Shown here: positions 55,255 to 64,000 of the stretch, piece after piece
Layout: each line of letters opens with the position of its first letter
Numbering within the stretch: position 1 is the stretch's first letter
Origin: Ilyonectria destructans
Taxonomy: Eukaryota > Ascomycota > Sordariomycetes > Hypocreales > Nectriaceae
Length of the DNA: 64,000 nt
Reading direction: 5' to 3'
Assembly: GCA_020740775.1 (NCBI GenBank)
Contig: JAHEWK010000037.1
Location: 124,001-188,000, forward strand
Notes under the pieces: model-generated
The model's input: only the letters and a program-made list of their open reading frames with translations
Databases searched by the model: none
What the model was told of the DNA's origin: nothing
Program-made: the position numbers and the translations under genes

Positions 55255-57794
55255 TAGGGATGGACACATGTATAATACATATATGTATTATACTGCATTA
55301 AATTATAATGATGCAGCATTTTATTAACAGTAAAATGCATGCATTTTATTGCCACATAACTACTTATCTATAAGGCCTATGAAGGCCAACACAGCACAAA
55401 TAAGTAACCCAAATTAGACACAGAAACAAATATATTTAGACAACCAAGCCCCATTAGATCAATTTTCCTCCGATTCCTCGCTGTCTGAGCCATGCCCCAC
55501 CTCAATTACGTCCTCCGTGGCGGTCTCTTCTCCGTCAGAAGTGTATTGGTGAGTAAATTCGTCGATAACCTCAACTTCCGTGCTCGCGGCGCAATGGATT
55601 TCCATGTACGTATCCTCGAGAGTAAGCCACCCGTCCTCTGTCAAATCCTCCCATCTGACAACCCTGGAATCAACCTGACTCTGTTGTTGATCGAGAGGTT
55701 GGTTTTGAGACTCCATTAGCCTCTCTAGTACCCGTTCGTTCATGTAGAGAAATGCCAGCTTGTCAGCGTTAGCTGGGGTAAGCCTGTTGCGTGCCTTGTT
55801 ATGGAGGAAATTAACTGCTGAGAATGACCTCTCCGAGGGAACCGAATTAGCTGCAGTTCCAAAGATTCGAACTGCAAGTGCAGCCAACTTGCTGCCCTGG
55901 TTATCAAGAAGCATCCAAGCATCTAATGGAGTCCATTCTTTCGAATAAACTAAGCCTCCTGCGGCAAATTGGCCACCTGACTGTGCTCGAAAGTGATTAA
56001 ATTCTCGAACAACATGAAGGAAATCAGCAGGATTGACTGCTGACTTAAAGAACTGCAGCACTTTTGTCATCTGCCGTTCTTCAAGCTTGGTTCCAACCGT
56101 ATCAGGCCTCAGAGCAAATCCAGCATGGTGAATATCATATGTCTGTTTATCCATACGGTTAAACCATATAGAATACAGCTGATTGAAATCCACATCGATG
56201 TGTTGCTGAGATTCGTCAAGCACTTTCCATTCTGCCTTGATCTCTAACCAACGAGGAATCACATGGCCAATATGGGCACGATCAGCCTCTGAGGCGTGTT
56301 GATGGCTGCTGATAGGCTTAATTATAGCCAAAACAGTCTCCAGGCGTATCCAGAAGTAAGGGTCATTAATAGACTCCAGCACTTTTTGGAGAAGCTCGGG
56401 AGATCCGGTGGCTAAATCTGCCCTTACAAGGGGACAGCGAGCATATGTTTGCAATGGCTCCTTACAGCGTAAAATTGACTGTAAAGCATTGAACTGACTG
56501 CCCCAACGTGTTATCACTCTAAAGCGACCGATCAGCTAAAGCTAGAAATCAAAAATCTAGAGAGTAAAGACTTACGCAGATAAAAACGCCTTGTAGTGCC
56601 CCCAAACTGCTTTTTGAGCTTCTCTCAAGCGAGCCAACTGCAGTTTAGCCTTCTTGAAGAAGGTAATAATTGACGTAGCGCTTTTGAACGTCTCCTCAAA
56701 GAATGGCAGCCCCAGGATGTCCTTGATGAGTAGTTGTAATCCATGTGAATCGCAGAGCGAAAAGAAGCAGTGTTGAAATTCTTTCCTTGCAGCCATATCC
56801 ATATGTGCCTTCCTCATCACACTGTCTGTATCTGTGCAAAACGAGTTGATTCGCAAGAAGTCGCCTTTGCAAATTGTCTCCAGCTCGGGATATATCAGAT
56901 CAATATAGTTCTCAGCGGTATGTTGAATATGTTCTGTATCGAACGTCTTCCAATAAAACGCCACGCCATTTGCAATCTGCACCGAAATATTGATGATTCG
57001 ATGACTTGTGATGTTGTCCGAGGCGTCAAAGATCACATTGATACGTTCTGTTTGATCGAGGATAGCTTGGACTTGATCGTGATACTCGAAGTAGGTCGGG
57101 GTTAATAGTCGTTGAACTCGGCGACGGGATGGTGGTTGCCAGGCACTATTGAGCTTTCTGAACAGATCCCTCATTCGTTTGGATTCAAAGAGGTTAAATG
57201 GACGTCCATCAACAAAGATCGCTAAAGCAGCAAGCTCATCAAGTACCTGCTTAAAGGTCTTGTCCACAATAGGGAAGTGTCGAAAAATATTAGACTGCTG
57301 AGATTGCTGCTGCTTGCCCTTATAATTAGGACATTGACGAAGTAAATGCTTCTTCTGACGAGTAGTGCCCTTGGTTATCTCGTAGCCGCAATGCTTACAT
57401 CTGACTCTTGATTTCTTGAATCCTTCGCCAGGGGTAATTGAAATGAATTCTCGCTGGACCTCATGATCGGCTGGTCTTCCGGCCTTTCTGGCCATTGCAA
57501 ACCAGATCAGAAGTATCTCAGGGCATTAGAAAGGCCAATTGAGTAGTTGTAAGGAGATACGGCGACTGGGTGTTGAAGGTTATGGAGGAATTACATGAGT
57601 TGGAGGAGCAAATCTGGCCAGGGCTTCAAGGGGAGGTCGGGCTGGAATTGGATTGATCCGAGGAACTAAGCCTGTTTTGGAAGACGCTAATCCTAAAACG
57701 GAAGGCAAAAAAATGCATATATGATGCGCGTGCTTTAAATGTTTAATGCAAAATGCGCATTTTATTTAATGATGCAGCATTAAATCCATCCCTA
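55255..57794 (-). mobile_element. hAT element with perfect target duplication
   Basis: The ends are TAGGGATGGA (55255) and its complement TCCATCCCTA (57785-57794). Both are flanked by TTTTCAAC (55247-55254 and 57795-57802), an exact 8-bp duplication. Subterminal ATGCATTTTA/TAAAATGC and GATGCAGCATT motifs occur near both ends. Length 2540 bp. Young insertion. Confidence 0.95.
55459..57495 (-). CDS. hAT transposase, intact, one intron
   Basis: Predicted functional transposase of 659 residues. Exons 57495-56576 and 56518-55459; the 57-bp intron (GTAAGT...TTTAG) joins in phase as FLSA/VITRWGSQ. Domains: N-terminal BED finger (VRCKHCGYEITKGTTRQKKH), a linker with a FRHFPIVDK helix, the RNase H-like core INVIFDASDNITSHRIINIS, SFCTDTDSVMRKAH, FSLCDSHGLQLLIKDI, VITRWGS, and the dimerisation domain AANSVPSERSFSAVNFLHNK. 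The tail is Glu/Asp-rich. Together with perfect ends and target duplication, this copy meets every visible requirement for activity. Confidence 0.9.
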
Positions 57795-57802
57795 TTTTCA
57801 AC

Positions 57803-58128
57803 ACGTGGCCAACAAGCCGATCCTGACAACTGCGAAGAGAGCCTAAGCTGGACGCCAACGTCAACAATTTCAGCAATTTCCTACGCCTAAGGGCAATTCT
57901 TCAACATGGAAATATACGCCAGCGACTCCTCTTCTACCCGGTACGCATAACTGTCGGGATAGATACGAGTAGTCACTAGCAATTAACAGTAAGATTAATA
58001 GCCTAGCTCACGGGGAGCTTCTTTATCTTCCCAGCACTTTGCCAGAAAAGACCATACTTGCAAGGGAAGGGAAGTTTGAAAGGTAAGAGCTCTTATCAAT
58101 ATACACATTATAATTACAGCATCATATC
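57803..58128. other. Gene-free interval
   Basis: About 325 bp after the hAT. Its left edge is continuous with the sequence before 55247 once the hAT is removed. Short frames only. Confidence 0.45.
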
Positions 58129-59150
58129 TTATCCGGCGGGTGGTACTAGAGCCGAACCGGGGGCCTCTAGAACTTGATAGCTCCAGACACGAACTGTCAT
58201 ATCCCCAGATGCTGTAGCGAACAAGTTTGTGGCCCCGGCCACAGCCACAGCCATAACAGATTCGTTGTGTCCTAGTACTATTGTATGAGGTTTGCCTGTC
58301 GCAATGTCCCAGAATATCAGGCTTTCGTCCTCGGACACCGATAGAAGCCATTTGGAGTCTGGAGTTATGTCTAAGTCAAAAACAAAATCCTACTTAGTAT
58401 TAGTGGGTAACCTTTGTTTGCATGAGTAAAAGCTGATTGAGGGGACAACTTCCCTTATGAAGTTCCATCTTTTTACGCAAACTGTAAAAAGCCCAACCGA
58501 CTATACCCGAAGTAGTCCAAGTCGAAGTGGCCCGGATCTAGAGTATCCCACACTCGGATAGGTTGATGATGGGATATACCGATTAGAGATGCACCGTCGG
58601 GCGAATACTTAACGCCACGTATAGTGTCCTGGGAACCGTCGTTGTGATACACTGCAGCCCCAGAGGCAGCATCCCAGATAGAAATACCATTGTACCAGCC
58701 TCCCGCTGCGATGCGCAAGGAGTCAGGGCTAATCGAGACACATGTGATAGGACCCGAGTTTGCGAATCGGCGGCGCATCACCCCTGATAAAGGATCCCAA
58801 AGTTGGACACGCCCGTCCATGCTCGCCGAGACCAAGTATTCGCCGCTGAGTGCAAATTCAACCGCAAACACATCCATCGCGTGACCAGAAAACATGTGGA
58901 CAATAGTCTCGGAGGCACAATCCCAGAGCTGGTTGAATTGTCAGCCATGCGTGTGTTTTGGCCAGCATTGAACATAATCTCACCCTCACACGCCTGTCTT
59001 GAGACCCAGTAACAAGCTGCGTCCCATCTGGGCTGAAGCACACTGATCGGACATAGCAATCACCCCCTCCCTGAGCCGGGTGTTGCAAGTAGCTTAGGTT
59101 CCCTCCCGTCTGCAGATCGAATACTCGAGCAGCCCTATCAGCAAACTATT
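58129..59150 (-). pseudogene. 5'-truncated TUP1-like WD40 gene
   Basis: WD40 C-terminal half of a Tup1-type transcriptional corepressor. Readable: RAARVFDLQTGGNLSYLQHP, then YVRSVCFSPDGTQLVTGSQD, intron 58983-58929 (GTGAGA...ACCAG, in phase), LWDCASETIVHMFSGHAMDV, ASMDGRVQLWDPLSGVMRRR, GGWYNGISIWDAASGAAVYH, ISHHQPIRVWDTLD, a further intron or break near 58480-58390, then DLDITPDSKWLLSVSEDESL and ATASGDMTVRVWSYQVLEA (stop 58129). About five repeats remain. Nothing of the N-terminal Ssn6-binding or middle part precedes 59150, so the gene has lost its start. An out-of-frame end (GYSRLGFLQFA then TAA) at the second intron is unclear. Confidence 0.72.
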
Positions 59151-59708
59151 AGTTAAATCCCGACTAGCTCTAAGAGCCGAAAATGGATAAAAAAACTTGT
59201 GAATAGTCTTAAGCTACTTATTAAAGCCTTCTTACTTACCTTATATACTTGTCAATCTATTTTCTTTCTTTGTTATTGCTGTATTTGTCTTGTAAGTTGT
59301 TGACCTCGTCGTCGACGCTGTGTCTTACAACCAATCAGAATTTTGCAGTCAAAACTAAACCGCATTCGATTTTCGCAGTCAAAACTAAACCACATTCGAT
59401 TTTCGCAGCCAAAGCTAAACTAAATTGAGAATAGTGTAGCTACAGTTAGTACCTAAACCTCTTTCAGTTCTTATATTGCTTTTTGAAGCTGATCAGGATA
59501 TTGCTAGGTCGCCCCTGTATATGTGATCTGTTCAAGCATATTACATAATCTGAGTTTTATGAGGGGGTCGTGGCTGGTTTCATATGGAGAGGGGCTCATC
59601 TTGATGACTTGAATAGCTTTTGCAGTCTCCTCAATAAATTGCTGAAGCCTCGTATATTCAATCACAACTACCCAAAGATCCCTCTTCTGGTTCCGCTTTC
59701 ATTATATC
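59151..59708. other. Interval upstream of the AT-hook gene
   Basis: About 560 bp with no gene. It contains the three-copy 30-bp repeat (separate entry) and should hold the promoter of the gene starting at 59709. Confidence 0.5.
59341..59429. repeat. Three tandem copies of a 30-bp unit
   Basis: The unit begins TTTTCGCAGTCAAAACTAAA and ends CCRCATTCGA. Copy 1 lacks one base (59341-59369), copy 2 is 59370-59399, copy 3 is diverged (59400-59429). It lies about 280 bp before the AT-hook gene start and could be a regulatory array or chance duplication. Confidence 0.8.
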
Positions 59709-62700
59709 ATGGACAATACCGATCCCACTACTACTCTCGGGAAACGTAACCGTGGTCGGCCTCGTAAATTTCCCACACATGAGGAGAAGCTCAAGGCAGA
59801 CGCAAAGCAGAAACGAGCGAGGCGACAGGAGGCGGCCTCCGCGCAACGCGATACATTGCATACGAACTTCTACAATATACCTTTCCACCAAGAAACAGGA
59901 GGAGCTCTTGGGTGGGTGAATGCATTCACCAATCCTCATTCTCAGGCCAATCCCACTGGCGTGTCAGGACTCAACTCTATGGATATCTCGGAATTCCTTC
60001 CCCCTGCCAGTCCTCCGCCGATGGAAGATATAGAAGAGCAAGCTATATCAGATGTTGGCGTTACTACAGATGCAGTGGATGCGCTCTCTATGCCAAATTA
60101 TGAGAGCCCCGATCCTAACATTAACTTCGACGCAGCCTCGCACACCTCGCCCGAGGCGGAGGACGATGAGCAAGATCCGGTCCGACACCTTGCGCACAAG
60201 TTGACAGAGCAACTTGCAAAATTCCGAGGATGCTGCAATGACTGCCACCAAGCAGCAGAGTGTGACCGAACAGAAGACCCAAATGAACACATCAGTCTCG
60301 CAATGTATCTGGAATTTGCACCCGAGTTGGGTCCCGATATCCTTGGCTCTGCGACTATAGCACACCAAAAAGATGACCTAGCTGGAAAGCTGGATGCTGC
60401 AACCCGAAGAGAGATGTTCTGTGGTATCGGCTCCAGAGACGAGATACCTCGCATTTGCTTAAGAGAAGACGATGGGGTTACGGATAATGCCGGGGTTTCC
60501 TTTGATGTGGATAGCATTATAGCCTTCCCGAGTTGCCTTGCAGTTGCCAAGCAGGGCATTCGATGGTCTCCTACCCGGATGACTGTATCTGATCTTCAGT
60601 CTGATCTTCACCTCCGCTCAAGGCCAGTCACTTACTTCGATGAGACTGGAAGCCAACATCAAGTCCACCGACCTGTCCACCAGACTCCTCATTACACCTT
60701 CGGTCGTGTCGTTGGATTTGAGGACATATCTTTGTACTTCCTGTTTCCCAACCTATATCGAGAGGAGCAGAAGTGTAGCCGGCTTCGAGACGAAGACTTT
60801 CGGCTATGGATGGACGGCATTCTCCTCCCCGCAATATACAAATGCTACAGCAGCGCGCATGTCCAGCATTATCCATCGAGCTACGACCACAGTCGCTATA
60901 ATTCTACTGCCCGCGGAGTGGAGACACTTGCTCAACGTATGCACCCAGTAGCACGGGAACAACAATTGATGTACTATCTCCCACCAGATGCACTGGCAGA
61001 TGTTTGGGCCAATATCCTCGCCACTGTTCAAGAATCAGGGTTCCAACAGTTCCAGGATGTTACTATCCTCCTTCAAGCAAAGAACCTCAAGGTCCTTACA
61101 AAAGACATCACTTGGGAGAAAATGGTATCACGCTTTGAAGGGTATTGGGCTAAAGCTATTGACGAGAGCTATATCACGCCAGACCTCTATCTTGATATTG
61201 GGAAAGAAACTTGCCCTCGACAGGCATCTCAAGTTGTGCCTTGGAGCCAACTGGCGGCTGAGGCTATTGATGATCTGACGGACAAACGAGCTGAATCGCT
61301 ACTATACAGGCGATGTTGCTTAGAGTCATATGCCTTCCAGGCCCAGGACGGGTCGACCGATGAAGCGAAGTAGAAGCAGGTCTTTTATCCCTTCAGTATG
61401 CTTCAAGATACTGGAAGCTTGACTATTGAGACTGGAAAGCGCTCTTTACGCCGCGCAGCTGGTCTTCTCTACTCTCAATTCTACCCCAGTGTCAAGGAAG
61501 TCTTTGCAGCGGGGAATGTATATCCATTTACGAACACGGCCATCGAGACGCTTGCCCTCGATAAGAAGTTAAGAAAGACATGGGAACTCGTTGGAGGTGG
61601 TCTCAGTCACCAACCAGCTGCATTGATCAAGGCATATCTATACACCAAACTCCGATGCCACTATGCCTTGTTGGGATCTATGCAGAAGTCCTTTGGCATC
61701 AGAGAAGAGCATCGTATTTCTAAGGAGCTATTCTACGCCATTGATAGCCGAATGCGCTCCCGAGAGCTCCACAACAAGCGCCTTGTCGTACCCACCGACG
61801 ATAGTTCCCCATACTACAGTTTCACGACTGATACTTTGCTTCGATGGGTGCGGTCGAACATCAACAAGTTCTGTGTGGGGTTTGAGATGGTCTACAGCTT
61901 TCAGGACCCGCACTTTGTTACTTGGGAACACACAAGAATCATGCTCATGTTTCTTCGTTGCCTCCAATTCTCGTATTCAGGTGGGTTGATACAGAAAGTC
62001 GGCGGTTGCTGGCAAGACGTACGGCAGCAACCCGATCCACGCCAGCCAAACGGACTGCGCCGATACGAAGGTCTCGGGTTCAAGCGCACAATGGAGGTGT
62101 ACGGCTATGCTTGGTTTCTTGATAAGATCGACTGGAATACGCTCACTTTCCGGCAACCCCATGCGGCCTATATGATGTTCAACAACCCATCAATGCAGAC
62201 TGCTTACCACGCCCGATATCGTCAAGTTCGCGACGTTCGCATTGACTTCATTCGAGTTGACAAGGCTCGGCAATGGATGCAAGATTTCAGCGCAGTACCT
62301 AGTTGCCTAGAACTCTTAGAAAAGTACCTTCGACAGCTCTGTTTATGTGCTTTTCGAAAAGATGTATTCACGCACATCAAATCAGTTCTACGCCCAGAGC
62401 ACATAGAGGCCGCGCTATCAGGAGAGGTTCCTCTCTGCTATGACAGCGTGGATAAAGTCTTAATTGAGCGGCATCGTCCGCCTCAGCTCGCATATGGGCA
62501 TCGATTGGCGGTAAAGAATATTGATGTACTGTTTGCTTGGCTCTGGGAATGGAAAGATGGGCAGTTCGAACGAAAAGGGTGGAATGATAAGCCATATCGT
62601 ATGCTGTACCAGCAGAGCTTCCGCGCTGTCACCACCGCACGAGGTAAAGACGGCGCTCGCAAGTGGCGGCAAGAGCTGAAGAATTCATTCATCAAAAGTC

Positions 62701-63494
62701 ATTGGATGATCCCTTACCCACAGAGTCAGAGATTCATGCGTAAGGATAAAGAAACAAAGGAATTTGTCTGGTGGTCCAGCTTTCACTCTGGTCTCAACTG
62801 TTACTATGCACGACTGGAGAAGCTTGGGTCTCTTACTCAGCCCCTGCCAGCCTCTAATATCAAACATCATCCGAGCAATGGATGGACGCTAGCGTCAGGG
62901 TATTTCACTAATAGTCATATGCCATATGTTGTTCAAGCGGAGCAAAACTTGCTTCGCATGTCGGAGGATGAGTTGTATGCTAAGCTCGTTGACCTTCGAG
63001 AGCAGATGTCGGCGGATTCATTTCAGACCCCTGCAGTATCTACAACATCGATCGTGATAGAATTCAACATTTCATCATCCAATTACATTAGGGCTACTGA
63101 TAAATGGTGCCCAAGACGGAGAGAATACGTTTCCAAGACATTTGAGGAAAGCGACTCGCCTGGTGAGTGTTCAATCTTTCTCAGGCAAGAGCTGGAGAAG
63201 TATGAGCTTCTCCAGCACCACCGACGCAATCTACGTCGGAGTCGTCGAAAGCGCGTGGATATTCGATCAAATGGCGATTCAGATTCAGATTCAGAATGTA
63301 TTGATGATGGCGAGGCTACCTCAGATGAGGAAAGCCTTGGGGTGAAGCGACAACAGCAAGCACAAGTGGTCCGCCGTATCGAGACCCGAATGCGTGAACT
63401 CATCAAACAGCATAGAGAAAAGGAAAAGGATTGGCCAAAAGCGTATGACTATCTTCTGAAAGAGTTTAACCGCCGGCTAGAGAGAGTCGAGTGA
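59709..63494 (+). pseudogene. Large AT-hook protein of unknown function with one internal TAG
   Basis: A single frame of about 1261 codons, broken only by TAG at 61371-61373. The downstream part continues in the same frame (KQVFYPFSMLQDTGSLTIET) to 63494. The N-terminus has a classical AT-hook, KRNRGRPRKFPTHEEKLKAD, followed by Lys/Arg-rich sequence. An acidic region and a Cys pair (CCNDCHQAAEC) follow at about 175-190. The second half is Trp/Tyr/Arg-rich (FSYSGGLIQKVGGCWQDVRQ; YAWFLDKIDWNTLTFRQPHA) and ends with an acidic Ser/Asp stretch and a coiled coil. I do not recognise the family. A 45-bp in-frame segment (61353-61397, starting GTCGAC and ending CTTCAG) could be spliced out and would remove the TAG; otherwise it is CAG-to-TAG damage or read-through. 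Confidence 0.65.
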
Positions 63495-63690
63495 TGGTAT
63501 TGTAAGTTTATTCAAAGGTATCTCAGGGAAGTAAGAGGTAGCTAGGCAGCTCTATAAAATAAGGTTCATTATTTTATAAGAAGGATAGGCAGCTCGTCAG
63601 CTATCAATACAACTGGATTACATCTATCGAGTACCCCTCTACTATTATCCGACGTGACCTTCTTTGGTCAGATATGCAAAGAACTAGAAG
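63495..63690. other. Short spacer before the helicase fragment
   Basis: About 195 bp between two co-oriented frames; T/A-rich with TATAAAATAAGG near 63553. No gene. Confidence 0.4.
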
Positions 63691-64000
63691 ATGGAAGAGT
63701 ATGCGATACTGAACGAAGAGCACCAGCTTCTGCTGTGTAGGATATGCCTAACCCTCGGTCCTGGGTTCGACTATGCGCATGTGCGATGGGTCATCCACGT
63801 CGGCGCCCCCAGCCAGATAACAGACTACTCACAGGAATCCGGTCGAGCTGGTCGAGACGGCAAACCCGCCGAATCCATCATCCTGCTCAACGCCGCCTGG
63901 CAGCCGCAGTTGGATCAGCCCCTCAGCGCCGATAGCGAGGCTATGCACTTGTATCTCATGCAGCGGCACTGTTCGCGCGGGGTCCTCAGCCAGTTCCTTG
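63691..64000 (+). pseudogene. In-frame deletion derivative of an accessory RecQ-type helicase
   Basis: An open frame from ATG 63691 to the window edge (103 codons visible). It starts EEYAILNEEHQLLLCRICL, which I take to be the start of a large accessory helicase-family protein (C-R-I-C-type opening). Directly after it comes GPGFDYAHVRWVIHVGAPSQ, helicase motif V/VI territory, and then motif VI as QESGRAGRDGK, with LSADSEAMHLYLMQRHCSRG (start of the Cys-rich zinc region). Walker A, motif II and all between are missing, so hundreds of residues have been deleted without breaking the frame. No ATPase function is possible. Its 3' end lies beyond the window. Confidence 0.7.

Noticed and set aside
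59341..59429. CRISPR-like array from the 30-bp repeats
   Set aside because: Units are directly adjacent with no unique spacers, only three copies, and the genome is eukaryotic.

Overview
The window looks like an accessory, transposon-rich region of a filamentous ascomycete (Pezizomycotina). Short 45-80 bp GT-AG introns with CTAAC-type branch sites, Zn2Cys6 regulators and the mixture of pogo/Fot, hAT, MULE, Crypton, Helitron and Tad-like LINE sequences all fit a Fusarium lineage-specific region. The species is inferred and cannot be proved from the sequence alone.

Layout. 1-0.7 kb: broken fragment of an unrecognised protein. 0.8-10.8 kb: the most ordinary part, with an MFS monocarboxylate-type transporter, a GNAT acetyltransferase, a PAI2-like FMN-binding protein, a homeobox + C2H2 regulator and a Zn2Cys6 regulator with a frameshift. 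11-12.2 kb: gene-poor, ending AT-rich. 12.2-17.3 kb: a pogo/Fot element split by a nested hAT, with both junctions readable to the base. 17.4-20.0 kb: a Crypton-type tyrosine recombinase gene. 20.3-24.3 kb: a convergent pair, DUF6589 protein and RecQ-like helicase. 24.8-31.7 kb: a MULE with inverted ends, a transposase, a convergent second gene, and a nested Crypton. 32.0-34.7 kb: a pogo element with five in-frame nonsense codons. 35.2-36.5 kb: an epoxide hydrolase. 36.9-39.0 kb: Helitron and LINE remnants. 39.1-44.6 kb: two abutting hAT elements, one dead and one with an intact coding region. 44.9-49.2 kb: a nonsense-riddled Zn2Cys6 regulator and TauD-type dioxygenase. 50.2-55.0 kb: a decayed metabolite cluster (regulator, SDR, aminotransferase pseudogene, adenylation-domain fragment). 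55.3-57.8 kb: an apparently intact hAT with perfect 8-bp target duplication. 58.1-59.2 kb: a 5'-truncated TUP1-like WD40 gene. 59.7-63.5 kb: a reading frame of about 1261 codons with one internal TAG and an AT-hook start. 63.7 kb to the edge: a short N-terminal segment fused in frame to the last helicase motif of a RecQ-type protein.

How it works together. The intact host-type genes suggest uptake and detoxification (MFS, GNAT, epoxide hydrolase) plus regulators. A separate regulator-SDR-aminotransferase-adenylation group is the residue of a small NRPS-like pathway. Most of the rest is mobile DNA. Disabling codons across unrelated pseudogenes are mainly TAG, as expected from CpA-to-TpA (RIP-type) mutation. 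The most interesting poorly described items are the DUF6589/RecQ pair, the MULE second gene, and the 1261-codon AT-hook protein.
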